Source: Spinellus fusiger
Lineage: Eukaryota; Mucoromycota; Mucoromycetes; Mucorales; Phycomycetaceae
Length of the DNA: 64,000 nucleotides
Reading direction: 5' to 3'
NCBI GenBank assembly: GCA_025094145.1
Contig: JALLLS010000026.1
Coordinates: 124,001-188,000, forward strand
Position 1 is the first letter of the stretch; every line of letters begins with the position of its first letter. A program made the translations under genes and the position numbers. Positions 11,196-24,500 of the stretch are shown here, piece after piece. The notes beneath the pieces were generated by a model. The model worked only from the letters and a program-made list of their open reading frames with translations, ran no database searches and was not told the DNA's origin.

Positions 11196-12213
11196 ATGCG
11201 CTATACCTCCCTTATTACTTTGGCTTGTTCCTTATTGGCTTCCTCTGCCATTGCAGCCCCACTCGATTCTCTCCTTCCCTTGGATGGCATCTTCAACAGC
11301 ATTGATTCTATTCTTTCATTGAATACTATTAAAGCTAAGGCTGTCAAATTCCCCGAGGTTCATCTTGAATGTACCGTGCCTGGTACATTTGCTTTAACAT
11401 TTGATGATGGTCCCTATGAATTCTCCTGGGATTTGGCCACCCATCTTAACAAGCAAAACATTACTGCTACCTTTTTCATTAATGGACTCAACTATGTGTA
11501 AGTCATTGAAATTAAAACGAAAAAGATAACTTATCTTTATTTTATTAGAAATGTTGCAAAGGATTCTGTGAAAACCTCAGAAGGAAAGAAAACCTACCTA
11601 CAAGTCGTTAAACACTACATGGACATGGGTCACCAAGTTGGCAGCCACACATTTACCCACAAAGTACTCACTGGTCTCACAGCATCAGCCATCAAAGAAG
11701 AGATGGTTAACCTCGAGAATGTCGTTTATAAAGCTACTGGCAAGAAGCCTGCCTACATGCGTCCTCCTACTGGTGATTATGACAAGAACGCTCTCAAGGT
11801 CCTTGGTCAATTAGGCTACACGTAAGAAAGAAAGATAGAAAAAAGAAATAGCAAAGCTTACATTCATTTACTTAATTCATGTATCTTTTTTAGTGTCATC
11901 AACTGGGATATTGATAGCAATGACTGGAAGACTCACAACCTCAAGTCTGAGCAAAAGGAGTATGGTAGTGTGATGGGCAAAGAAACTGGCCAGCCCAAGA
12001 CTGGACACATTGCTCTTAACCATGAAGTAAGCATTACGCTTGGGTCATACTCATCTATCAACAAATTACTTACATAACTACCATTATTAGGTCTACAACC
12101 AAACTGTTACTGAGCTTGTACCCTGGGCTATTGAATACGTCAAGAGCAAGAATTATAGATTTGCTACTGTTGCTGAATGTCTCGGTAACAGCCTGTCCAG
12201 TGCTTACAAGTAA
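11196..12213 (+). CDS. Secreted chitin deacetylase (polysaccharide deacetylase)
   Basis: Four exons by eye: 11196-11497, 11549-11821, 11894-12026 and 12091-12213, giving 276 residues with all phases joining. The protein would remove acetyl groups from chitin to make chitosan, a main wall polymer of Mucoromycota. A signal peptide is clear (MRYTSLITLACSLL, then small residues ending in AIAA). The NodB-type domain has its motifs in order: TFDDGP (catalytic and metal Asp), SHTFTH (metal His pair), RPPTGDYD, WDIDSNDW and LNHE. The chain stops soon after the domain, so there is no Ser/Thr-rich tail or GPI signal and it should be a soluble wall or extracellular enzyme. The ATG at 11196 was chosen because it starts the signal peptide. 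The upstream TTG codons are not used. Confidence 0.93.
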
Positions 12214-12780
12214 ACAAAGAAAAAACAACTCCGCATTTTTATTCTTTCAATCATTTCATTTAAATAACATCTTTGTACCATTTCATTCTGTCTACTTTAC
12301 ATTTTGCCTAAGTTATATCTATATGAATAATAATAATAAATGAAATGTCTTTTATTCATCCTATAACTAGATTGAATAGATTACCATATCCTTATGGTAA
12401 TATCCAGACAACCAATATTAAATCAACATTTTAAAGAATTAATCTCAAAGTATAATTAATTGACAAAGTGATACTTACTAAGCAACACCATTGTTATTAC
12501 GAATGCTTATGTTATTCCTCATATTCATTCCACTTTATTGTATCAATTGTCTTTCAATAAGCAACACAGAAAATAAAGAATATTCCCATTTAATACTAAT
12601 AATAATCATAGTAAGCCTGTTTCTTTTATTGGTGGTATTGTTGATGGTACCAACAGTGCAAAGCATTTTAGTCGCCATTAATAATTGGTTAATGTGTTTA
12701 TGTATTATGTAGAGATGAGTTATGATTCACATCAATAGTAATACTAGTCATAATAAGGCATATCAAGTGCTCTTTTATTA
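12214..12780. other. Convergent 3' region; one doubtful small frame
   Basis: This lies between the ends of the chitin deacetylase and UTP13 genes. A 73-residue plus-strand frame at 12491-12712 has two hydrophobic stretches (LILIIIIVSLFLLLVVLLMV is the second). It has no relatives I recognise and its codon use is AT-driven, so I do not call it a gene. Confidence 0.4.
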
Positions 12781-15753
12781 TTATTCTTGTGCGTGCAATG
12801 TGTAGTCTATAATGAATGACTGTGTTATAAGATCATCCATACGCTGATAATGGCGGTCTGTGTAAGGTAATAAACTATCAATGATGCTTTTGGCGTTTGG
12901 AATTTCTACTAATTCATTTGCTGTATGTGATGAGAGTAGGGCGTGAAGAACAGTCTGAGCGATAAAGGAGTGTTTAGCATTTGTATTCCAGTCACGAATG
13001 TACAAGAACAGCTTCTCAAGAGGTTCACCAGTTAAATCTGACAAGACCTTATCCACTACTACCAAACCAGTCGTGCTATTATCTCCCTCGGGTCTTGATT
13101 CCATTACTTCACGGAATATGCTCAAAAGACGGAAAGGCTGCTCAAGTGAAAGAGCAAGAAGAATAGCATTCAAGTAATCCTTGTTGTGTATAAAAGTCTT
13201 TAACTCTTGTTCTCTAAGAAATGGATAAGAAAAAGGCTCTGTTTGTATTCTTCATCTGTTCTTACTTGATAATAAATTCTTCCTTTTCTCGTAGTTCTTC
13301 TTCTTGTTCTTCCAATGTTCTATCTTCCCAGAAGTTAACGACCGAGTCAGCACCACCTGAGGCAATGAACTTTTGGTCTTTTCGAATAGCTAATGCCCAT
13401 ACTTTCTCAGTATGGTTGTCGAGAGTACCAGCACATTCGTTGGTTTTGATGGTCCACAGTTTTACCAAGCCATCCGAGCCACTGGATACTAATTGGAGAC
13501 CAGCTGTCAGGAAGTCAACACGTAAAACAGAGTTGGTGTGGCCTTCGAATGTCTTTTTTTTGTCAAGAGAGAAGATATAAGCAACTCTTACATCTCTATA
13601 CACAAGGGTGACTCTACAATGACACTTTACCTTTAAACATGTAAAATCCTTTAGACTCCAGATCTTGACTGTCTTATCACTTGAGCCAGTAGCCAATACT
13701 TGGTCTACTGTTGAGAAACGGGTGCACCACACACCTCGTTTATGTCCCTTGCACACACCTAAAAGAGCACCTGTATCCACATTCCAGATCTTAGCTGTCT
13801 TATCCTGCGAACCAGTCGCAAAGATCTTGTCGTTGGGTGCAATGGATATTGAGTTGATATCCTTTTCGTGGGCTTGGTGGGTGTAAAGAGATCTAACATG
13901 AACATCCTTTGAAGGTGCTGCCAAGTCAATATCACGCAGGTTCCAATACTTAATAGTACGGTCTTGACTGCCTGTAATCATAAAATGGGCTGATTTACGA
14001 GCAAAGGCAATAGCGCCTACTGATTCTGTATGACCCACACACACACCAGCACACAGATAGCGCTGTGAAGGGTCTGCTTCTACATCTATTTTCCATACGC
14101 GTGCCGTTTTATCTTTGGATCCAGTGACAAGTACTTCTCCATCATTAGATCTGTCCAAACAGATAATCATATCTGTATGGCCATACACAAGATCACAGTC
14201 TTGAGTCTCTACATTGTATACTCTAAGTTGTTCGCTGTTGGTGGCTGCAGCCAAGTGAGTCTCATCTTTGCCCAAATATGCAATATCTACAATTTCGTCG
14301 TTATAACCAACAATCTGCTTTACACGCTTCAATTGATCTGTGATAGAATACATCAGGATATTCTGGTCGTTGGTGACAGCTGCTAATTGCTGTGAGGATT
14401 GCATATAGCTTTATATATGTATATATATAAACATATTTATATTTATATCAAGAAGAGGTTATTCTCATGGAATCAAATATCACACTTACATAATATCAGA
14501 GATAGCATGCTTGCTGTTGACTTCAGGTTTTTGCGTTACAGCAAGTTTGCCTGTCTTGACATCCCATAAGCGTACAAGACCTATTATTCTTTTTTTATTA
14601 ATATGCTACTCACCTTTTTCTTCTTTTATATCAATCGATAGGTAGATGTTCGTTCTTTTTACCTTTATCACCACCAGTATAGAAGAGTTCAGTATTTTCC
14701 CACTCAGTACCCTTGAAAAGATTGGCTTCTTTGGACACAAATCCTACAGTTTCCAATGTCTATTTCTATGAGTTCCAATGTCTTTTTTTTTCTTTCTTTT
14801 TCCCTTTTTCCATCTAATCTTTAGTACACTACTTACTTCGTAGATAGGATAGGTGGCCTTCAGTGTCTTTTGTCTCCAATCCCACACATTCACCACCTTA
14901 TCACGAGAACCAGAGATCAAAGTATTTCCATCGCTGGAGAAAGACAGACCACGAATAACACTCACGTGGCTCTGAAGAACAGCAATACACCTTGACAAAT
15001 AAGTAGGGCTTTCACTATCCCACATCACTCCTTACTTGCGTGTCTGAAGATCCCATAGACGAATCTGACAATCATCAGCACCTGAGGCAAGATACCACTT
15101 GTCATTGAAATGGTGGAACTTGACAGCACTGACGACACCACCATGGCCCTTGAAGCTGTGTGTGCAGAATCCACGGTCAATGTCCCATACTTTGACAGTT
15201 GCATCTGCTGAACCCGTGGCGACAAGAGTAGACGATGGGTCAATGTCCATAACAATAATGGGTGCTTCGTGTGCCTTGAGAGTACGTACACATTCTCCTG
15301 TGGATAAATCCCAAATACGCATACTCATACTACGACTTGCAGAAACAAGGTGCTTTCCATCGGGCTTGACAGCCAATGTAGTGATGATTTCAGTGTCCTG
15401 GCAGTAGTGTGAGTCCATTTCCAGTGATGGTTATGCTTCTTTTATAGAATATCCTCTCTCTCTCCTCACTGTCGCACACTTGATAATACAGAAACAAACA
15501 AGAAAACAGACTACTTACACCTGATAACCGATGAAGCTTCTTTCCAGTAGCAACTTCTGTCACTTCGATATCTTCATTGAGGGTTGTGATGAGTGTAGAT
15601 TCATCCAAGGTGACGGCTACTTTGCCACCCGTATAAATAGACTCGATGGTCTTGATAGACTTGAAGCTATCCAACAGTTTGAGTTATGAGACTTCTTCTA
15701 TTTCTGGCGTGTTACCTTGTCTTAAGCAATAGATTCCTAGCATTGTCTTCCAT
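12781..15753 (-). CDS. UTP13: U3 snoRNP WD40 protein Utp13 (TBL3 homologue)
   Basis: Subunit of the small-subunit processome (UtpB group) that acts in the nucleolus on pre-18S rRNA. The start at 15753 opens a short exon (MEDNARNLLLKT) that splices over about 49 bases to FKSIKTIESIYTGGK, matching the family N-terminus. Many WD repeats follow, with typical ends such as KVWDIDRG, NVWDWRQK, KYWNLRD, KIWNVDTG and KLWTIKTNE. The Utp13 C-terminal domain (12781-13180) contains LLPYTDRHYQR near its end. A phrase close to human TBL3, DKDINSVAIAPNDKL-like, is kept as EKDINSISIAPNDKIF. There are about nine short introns. Product about 810 residues, the usual size. Confidence 0.93.
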
Positions 15754-17187
15754 GGTGCAGTAGGTCCTTATGCTGGTAGTGCAATAACTTTTTTTTTATG
15801 ACCCGAGAAAGAGAGCAGGACTGAAAGGCACGAGGAAAAGTAGTCACTTTCAGGCTTAACAGGCAAGGACTCTCCTCCCCTTTTCCTCTGTCTTTCATAA
15901 GCGGAGTTAAAATCATTATTTTCCACAATGATGTGTCCATTGTAGGATGTGTTTTTTTTTTTTTTCACAACACAGTAAGAGTAAGAAGGGTGAATTTTGA
16001 TGGGCTAAAATGGGATAATTTGGCAGACAAGACACAGGCGTCATTATGGATAGACAGTGAGGGGTTGTTGGGGTCTTATTGAGTGATCATTGGACGACTC
16101 TTTTCTTTTACTGTATGCTCTTTTTTCTTTTCTATAGTTTACAAAAGAGCATTTCTGCACTTAAGGAATTCATAAATGTCTATAATGATTGGATCCACTA
16201 TTCTTTAAGTGTATGTGTATGTGTATGTGTATGTGTGTGTGCAGAAGAAGAAAGATTCTGTGATAAGGGCTCTTTCTAACATGCCCAAGCTTATTCTGTA
16301 CAAGTGCATGGACAGGCACAGATAATAGCAGTCACCTTCCCATCAGTGGTGATAGATTTGAGTGTAGTGGATGGACTGCTTGTTATTTCTTCTTTTACAG
16401 CTGCTTCTCTCTTCCTCAGAAAAAGAGACGCTGTTGGCTAAGTGTATCTATAATTTAATTCCTAGTTCTACATGGATATTCTCCTTTTACCAACTTCCCT
16501 ACGGCATCACCGCTCAGTGTGACATGTGTCCGTTGCTAAAGATTTAAACAAAATTAAATCCTTACAAAATAAAAGTGTTGTGGATGAAAACCGTAGTCTA
16601 CACTGTGAGACATCAGGGGCGGTGACTTTTATCCTTATTACGTGTTTTCTTAGTATTTTACCTGTTAACCACTATCTCATTTCTTTAGCTTATAAAGAAG
16701 TTCTCTTGTTAATCTATTGACAACACGTAGGACACTTTTTTTCATGACTACACATGTTACAGATTCTTATTTTGTCTATCTCCATAGCAACTTATGCATG
16801 CATTGACGTCAGGTTTTCATAATTAGAATGACCATTGGCCAATGCTATCACACAAATAAAATCTATCCTAAAATAGACATCAGTTATTCCATTCTCTCTC
16901 ATTTTTGAAGACACGACTTGTATGTCGTTGCATAATGTCGATAAATTCACCGATTTTCTCAAGCAAACTAAAGATTCTTCTAGTGCTATTGTCCCAGTAT
17001 AAACTACATACACCAAATGATAGCGTCATTTACAGGCAAATTCATCACAGCCTCACCTCTCTTCCCCCCCTTTTTTTTTCTTCTTATTATTTTCTATATA
17101 TATATATATAGTATGTCTTTATAGAACTTGCTTCTTCTTTGTTATTACTATTTTGTTTCTATTCTTACTATCTATCCACCTTGAAGA
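15754..17187. other. Divergent spacer between UTP13 and TPS2
   Basis: No supported gene. It holds T-rich runs (around 15790 and 15950), a (GTATGT)n stretch near 16210-16240, and pyrimidine-rich sequence followed by a TATATA run at 17093-17111. That run sits about 80 bases before the TPS2 start and could be its core promoter. Confidence 0.45.
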
Positions 17188-20100
17188 ATGTATATTTCAG
17201 ACCAGGAGATAAAGCCCAATGGTATTGATACTTGCCAACTCAAGGCCCTTTTGCCAACACAAGGTGACGGTATAAAAGGAAAGATCATCAGTGTTGTTCA
17301 TCAAATCCCATTCGAGTGTCTATTGGAAGACAGGAATAATACATCAGAGACCACGGCTCACAAATCAAAGTGTAGTAGAATCAATAAATCCTCATCTTCA
17401 CAGAGAAATGGCATTGACAAGAGACTGAGTGTTATTGAAAATGAAGAGACAGAAGAAGCACCTATTTCTCACATTGCCCGTCGTCGTTCTACTTTACACT
17501 CATTGGGAGAGACAGGCATGTGGCGGTTATATCAACGAAGGGGCCACTCGGCGATGTACTCTGGCTTGGAGTCTCTCAAGAAAGATAGCCGTACGTTGTA
17601 TATTGGTGGTACAGGGGCCATTCTTAGTGAGCACCGAGATCATATGAATGCAGAGGACGTGACAGAAGAACAAAAAGACAGTCTGCGAGATTTATTGAGT
17701 TCAAAGCATGCCATTGTGCCGATCTTTATAGAGCATGCATTGGCTTTGAGTCACTATGAAGGCTATTGTAAACAAGGTAAACAACACTCTTTTCGATATT
17801 TGCATTTGCATTTGCACTGACATTTACAAATGTAGTACTTTGGCCTCTTTTGCATTATATGATGTGGCAGGAGGCTGTGGATGAGAGCAAACATTGGAAT
17901 GATTATGTGGCTGTTAATCAGATCTATGCAAATACAGTAGCAGAGCACTATGAACCTGGAGATATCAGTAAGTTATAATGGCAAGTGAATATGTGAATAT
18001 AACAACTTATTCTTTTCATTCTATATGTTGTTGTTGTTATTATTGTTATTCCCTGAATAGTTTGGGTCCATGATTACCATCTTTTATTAGTACCACAGAT
18101 GATCCGTACTTTAATCCCACAAGCACAGATCGGTGTGTTTGTTCATACCCCTTTCCCCAGTTCAGAAATCTTTAGATGTTTACCACGTAAGTCATTGCAT
18201 TCTAGTGCTGGATAAAACGAGAAATAGCCAAGGACTCTTCCTTATTCATCTATTGAATTGTCTTTTCTATATCACTAGGCCGTCGTGATATTCTCATGGG
18301 AATGTTGGGTGCTGATCTTATTGGATTCCAAGTAAGTTCATTCATTGCCTTGTTTATTTTCCATCTCCACCACCCACTGACTCTGACTTGAAATGTAACC
18401 CATAAATAGACCTACAACTATTCCCGCCACTTCTCTTCCAATTGCACACGCATTCTCGGCTTTGAATACACTCCCTCGGGTGTCGATGCCAATGGCACTC
18501 TTGTTACTTTGGGGATCTACCCCATTGGCATTGATGTAGAAGGCACACGTTACAACTGCGGGCGTCCCGGAGTAAGACCTAAAATGGAAGCCATTCGTAG
18601 AAAGTATTCGGGCAAGAAGATCATTGTAGGAAGAGACAAATTGGATCCTGTCAAGGGTGTTTTACAGAAACTAGAGGCGTTTGAGAAGTTCTTGACAGAT
18701 TATCCCGAATGGCGTGATAAAGTTGTATTGATTCAGGTCACTTCTCCTGGTGTGATTGAAAGTACAAGACTCGAAAACAAAGTGGCTGAGCTTGTGAGCA
18801 GGATTAATATGAAGTTTGGGTCTTTGGAGTCAACGCCTGTCAATCTGTTCCAACAGCATATTGATCGGGATGAGTACTATGCTTTACTTTCTGTTGCTGA
18901 TATTGCCTTGGTGACACCTGTGACAGATGGCATGAACACTATCAGCTTTGAGTATATTGTAGCTCAGAAAGAGCGCAATAGTCCATTGATCTTGTCGGAA
19001 TTCACAGGAACAGCCAGCAGTATGAGTGCAGCAGTGATTGTCAATCCATGGGATTTTGCTGGTGTGGCAAAGGCCATTTCAGACTGTCTAACAATGAGTG
19101 AAGAAGACAGACTGGTGAAATACAAAGTAGGTTGAAAAAGGCAGGGTAGATACAGAAAAATCTTGTGTGTGTGTGCAGTCAATGTTGATGTTAATGCTTA
19201 ATGTATTTACTATATCTACATTTATTATAGCAATTGGAGAGTTTTGTCAATTCACACACTGCCATGTACTGGGCAAGATCTCTTGCCAATGGACTTTTAG
19301 CAGCAGGAAATCAATACCCTGGCCATGGACCAACACCTGTGCTTGATAGCAGTAGATTACAATTGGATTACATTGTTTCTAAAAAAAGACTCTTATTCTT
19401 TGATTACGATGTGAGTTCATAGAGCAATTATTGTTGCTTTGTATGTAAAAAAATCTAAATCTAACTCTTCTTTTCTAATTCTACAGGGCACATTAACACC
19501 TATATGTGATGATCCCAAAGACGCTATTCCTTCTGAAAAGATGCTCACTACACTTAGCCAACTATGCCAAGACCCTTCCAACTCAGTGTGGGTCATCTCT
19601 GGCCGTACTCAACAGGATTTGGACCGCTGGATCGGTTTCATTCCTAACCTTGGTTTGGGCAGTGAGCACGGCAGTTTTATCAAAAACCCAGATAGTAAAA
19701 CATGGATCCACCGTGTCGATGATGTTGATCTCTCATGGAAGGAAGATGTGATGGAGATTTTCAAGTACTACACTGAGCGCACTCCGGGTAGTTTTATTGA
19801 AGAAAAAAAGTGTGCATTGACATGGCACTACCGAAAGGCAGATCCAAAATACGGTGCTTTCCAAGCCAAAGAGTGTCAGAACCATCTTGAGCAGAGTATT
19901 CTGGGTAAACTTCCTGTGGAGACCTTGGTGGGCAAAAAGAATATTGAAGTGCGCCCTCTAGCTGTCAACAAAGGAGAGGTGATCAAACATGCTCTCATTA
20001 AAGAGCCTACTGCTAGTTTTGTTCTGTGTGTGGGAGATGATAAGACAGATGAAGACATGTTTCGCATCATTCAAAAGTCTGATCTTGGTATGATGCAGGA

Positions 20101-20221
20101 CCAGGTGCAGTTTACAGTGATGATTGGTCCACCTGAGAAGAACACATTAGCAGCATGGCACCTGAATACATCTGAAGATTTAATCCAGGTCCTGGGTACA
20201 CTTGGTACTCCACAAGCATGA
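17188..20221 (+). CDS. TPS2: Trehalose-6-phosphate phosphatase with GT20 domain (Tps2 type)
   Basis: Makes trehalose by removing phosphate from trehalose-6-phosphate in the cytosolic synthase complex. It serves in stress and spore physiology. About eight exons give roughly 850 residues. The N-terminal half is a GT20 domain: VWVHDYHLLLVP, HTPFPSSEIFR, DLIGFQ, GRDKLDPVKGV and VTPVTDGMNTISFEY. The last two follow the Tps2 version rather than catalytic Tps1, so the synthase half is probably structural. The C-terminal half is a HAD phosphatase with FFDYDGTLTP (nucleophile Asp), VISGRT and GDDKTDEDMF (metal loop). An extra Ser/Arg-rich stretch precedes the GT20 fold (residues about 45-120). All phosphatase key residues are intact. 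Confidence 0.93.
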
Positions 20222-21568
20222 GTTGATATTTGTTTATATATTTCTTAATAAAGACGTTTTATATATATATTTATATACATATAGTACTTGTGTTTATTGT
20301 TCATAAAGTTATATTCAGTGTTATAGACTGAATCATAAATAAAAAATAGAAAAAAACTATAAAAGAAAGAAGAAAAAAAGCAATAACAAACAGATTCTGA
20401 ACAGTAAAAAAAAGATGAATGGAACATACAATGACATTGGACATTAAGGAAGAATACTTAGAGTGCAAATATTAGGAAGAAAAAGAATGCATAAAAAATA
20501 GCCCATGAGTGTCTATCCAACATGCTGGATTTCTCATCTCTAATGGTAGAATTACGGGTGTACTGGACAGTGTTCTATAATGAAATAAGTCATTGTAATT
20601 TCTCCAGAAAATAAGCTTACTTGTCATATGTTTCATTGATCCACACACAGCACATTTATATCCAGAGTACTGTGTGTGCGCACAGGAAAAGTCTTTTTGA
20701 ATGACTGTTGAATGAATGTCTTTCATAACTAACATGATTCTTTTCTTTTGAATAGAAATATATGAATAAAGAAGACAAGGAGTCAGAAATAAAAAAAGAT
20801 GGAAGAGAAAAAAGAAGAAAAAAATGAATTGCTTTTATACTGGTCCATCTATTTTCTTTTTTACTTAGCAGATTAGCAGTAAAACTTGGCACAGTAGCAG
20901 TGTAGCAATGTAGCAATATAGTAATGTGGTGATGTGGCAATGAGGCAATGAGTCTCATTCTTTATCCTTTTTCTTCCCCCCGAAATGAAATCAAATAAAA
21001 TCAACAAATAACAAATAAAATGAAATCAACAAATGAAAGCCTTTGTTCTTTGTGTTTAAGAACTGTCAATAGAGATGATTGCAGATTCCGAAATTGTGCA
21101 TACCCTATTTATCTACTCCGGTAATCTAAAGGCAACTGACATGCAAAATAAATGCCCTTAGTAACCATTCCCCTGTACTACCCAATTTATTTTCCGAGGA
21201 CTCCGACAAGTTCATTTTTTTCCCAATCTGAATAGCACCGCTGTTTTCCGTTGCCATGGTGCAGACCCTTCTTTGGTGTGTCATTCAAAAGAAGATGAAG
21301 AGGAGTATAAAGGTCCCTTTGTAGTTCTCTATAAGAATACTATATTACCACCGCCAGTGCTATTTAAAAAGAGACCGAGAAAGAAAGAGTTCGTGACATC
21401 ATGAATTCAGAAAATCATTCTCTCTTGACTTCAAACGTTAATTTTGTTTTGATAGCTGAGTTTTATTAACGAAAGAAACAGATCCACTTCGCCATGCCAC
21501 ACGATACAACCATTCTCCTTTCAACATTGTCTGGCCTTTTCATTCTAACACGTGAAGCATCTTTCGCA
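20222..21568. other. Convergent region between TPS2 and VPS39
   Basis: A TATA-rich tract follows the TPS2 stop. On the minus strand at 20472-20735, a frame of 87 codons contains YKCAVCGS. An intron-like GTAAGC...TAG piece lies inside it (about 20580-20622), and in another frame a hydrophobic tail (AIFYAFFFFLIFAL) ends at a stop. The phases do not join with the obvious splice sites, so I leave it uncalled. The rest (20740-21560) shows only A/T-rich and short tandem sequence. Confidence 0.4.
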
Positions 21569-24500
21569 TTAGAGCAACTTCCATTGGGTCTGCTCAATTT
21601 TCTCTTTACAAGAATAGTGCACAACGACTCCATTGGGAAATACTGCAAATACACTGTAGAACATAATGGTAAGCTTCTTTCTTCCTTCTTTTTGTGTGTA
21701 GAAAATAAATAAATAAATAAATAAAGGGGGAGTCTGATTTTTTTTCCACCTATTGATCTACGCCTACTACGGGTGTCTTTTGGTGGAGATATTGAGTTGA
21801 AGCTCACTCCACACTATACCACAGCACTCTATCTAGTCCTAGAGTACATTCTATAGTCCTAGCTTATTCTAGACTACACTCTAATATAATTCAATAGAAT
21901 CTAATCTATTCTAATAGAGTATAGTATTATGCTCTATTCTATTTTATTGCACTACACCTTACCTATTACCAATACGTTTGTTGCATTGAGGACACATACG
22001 ATCATCAGTAATTTTGACAGCTCTTGTTCTATAAAAGGCCAATTGCTCTTCTACCTAATACATTATAGAAGTACAAAGATAGAGTTGTAAATGCATATGT
22101 TTTAAATTAAACTTCCTTCATTTCTCCTCTTTTGTGTGTGTGTGTATGTATATGTGTGTGTATGTGTGTGTGTAGATATGTGTGTAGTGTGTGTGTGTAG
22201 AAGGTAGAATTATTCCCTTCTACTTTTGGCACCACCCATTCACTCACAGCATGCACTCCCCCCCTTCTCCCACTCCTCCCACTCCTCCCACTCCTCCCAC
22301 TCCTTTCCCTTTGTTTGTGTCATTGTTAATTACCTGAAGCTGCTCAGCCTTTAGTAGATTCTTCACCATCATATCCATATTACGATTCCTGTTGCTTGTA
22401 CGAATATACTTTTCAAAGAATGGGAAAAGCCCATGCAGATGTGTAGACTGTGGCAAAAGAGAAAGCACCTGTGATGCATTGATATGAGATCCATGGTGAG
22501 CTAGTAAATCTAAAGCAGGTTCTAGCAGTGGCTGTTGTTGATGGCTGGGCTGCAAATAAACACGCAGCAGCGTCAAGTACATCTTCTCGCCCTTGTCGGC
22601 ATCTTCCCGATAGATATTCGTACAATACCTTGAACACATGAGTTTTCCTGGCATGAAAGGGGAAGGGAGGGGGAAAGAGATGTCTCTTTACCCACCCACA
22701 CTCTTATATCCACCTATCTATCCATAGTATAAAGACTTACCCTTCTGCCATGGCATAGTTCTGTAGTTTGTACACGTAAATATCCAATGCTTGATCGTGT
22801 TGACCAATGCGACTGAGTAGAACCGCGCGTTCCTCAAACAAGTCTTCGATGTCATGTTAGTTGTTCTTATCCTTATCATTTCATCCTTCTACCCTCTACC
22901 CTCTACCCTCCTTCTTCACAATAGTAATAACAAAGTGACAATAGTACCATCCAGAGGCAAACGTGACAATATCTTTTCGGCGCGATAATAACCAGATTCG
23001 GTCAAGAAGGCCAAGAGCCGAGCACGGAGGGCGGGTATCTTTCCAGAGTCTGACAAAGTAATGCTTTTAAGGGTACAGAACCATGTGAGCGCGTGCACAA
23101 GGCATCCCTGGCCATCTTACCCTGTCCAGCCTCCAGTTTAATTTTATCAAGATAAGCAATGGCTAATTTGTTATGGAAGTAGGGCAGTTTATCATGCAGC
23201 TCCTCCAGAATGTATTCCAGGTACTGGATCGCCAAGTCACTGGAGATGGACTCCAGATGACTCACTACCTGGTCTCTAGGGAAGGTCTCTACTTCTGCAA
23301 GATCATCCATGAATATCTAGAGGGGCCAAGAAAGAGAGCAAGAAAAGACAGTCGACAGCGTGAATCATAGGCAAGGGAGATCTCTCTCCTAGGAAGAGAT
23401 AACAATGGACTGGTGTAAGTAACTTACGTCCATGCCTGACACTGGATCCTTCTGCAGCACCCATCGGGAGTACTTTAGGACAAGATCAAACTGACTCTGG
23501 CCAAGGCGCTGCAAGTAGCGAATGGTGGGCATCACACCACGCAAAGGACCTTCTGTCTGCTGTCCCAGGGTCTCCAACAGATCAAGTGCCTGTGCATGAA
23601 GACCCTTGCAGTTGTAGAGATCAACAAGCTCCTTGTATTTCTATACCTTATTAGTCAACCTCAGTCCTCTCAGAGAACCTTGTTTACCTTTCTATCCATC
23701 AGAATGGTCTTGCACTCTTGCACATCACAATGGTTCTGCACACGCAGCAATGGACCCACCAGAGCATCGTTGGTCATCATATAGGCCTTGAGCAGAGCCG
23801 TGTCCACCAGAGATGCCTGGTACAGGGCATCCTCCTGCTCCTTTCCTTCTACCGGCTGTCCTGATTTCTGGGAAGAGCGGGGCGATCCATTCAGCTTCTT
23901 GGACAGTTTCTGTCGCCTGTCTGTCAGAAACCGAATCAGATAAGTGACAGCGTCGTGCAGATTCTGCCCTGCCAATGCCACTTCCTTCCCACTCTTGGTG
24001 GTAGCTACTGTGGCTCTGCTTCGGTTGGAGGTACGACTGCCAGGCCGCTCCATCTCTCCCTCTCTTCTTCTTGGTGTGACACTGGCGCTGTCTTCCTCGT
24101 CCTCCTTGGACACTGGCATGGCCAAACTGCCCGAGATCATCTCTGGGTAAAGACGGATCACTTGGGCAGGAGAGGTCCCCAGCTCCTGGAACACGGTGAG
24201 GGCAGTGTCATACTCCCCCTTTAAGAACAGGTCGTGCGCATAGGCAGTCCGGATGGTCTTTAGCTTCTCTTCCTTGTTCTCGACCAGAACAGCATCGATC
24301 TGGTCTAGCAGACTGACGGCCTCTTCGTACTCGTGTTTCTCCACCAGTTGGTCGATCTGGGTGGAGAAGCTAAAGGGGGTGAGTCGGTAGATTTGGGAGT
24401 TGCTGGCGACATAGACGAGTTTTCCTTGGTTGAGGAAGCGTGCACCTGAGAGTTCAATTTGCTGTACAAGAGCCAGTGTCTGGATGTTGCGTACTTCGAC

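Noticed and set aside
12491..12712. 73-codon frame with two hydrophobic segments
   Set aside because: AT-driven composition, no relatives recognised, lies between convergent gene ends. Could be real but not supportable.
20472..20735. Minus-strand frame with CAVCG and a nearby hydrophobic tail
   Set aside because: The obvious GTAAGC...TAG intron does not join the Cys part to the tail in phase, so no consistent gene model was found.
21466..21807. Minus-strand frame of 113 codons
   Set aside because: It crosses the VPS39 last exon and long intron in the wrong frame.
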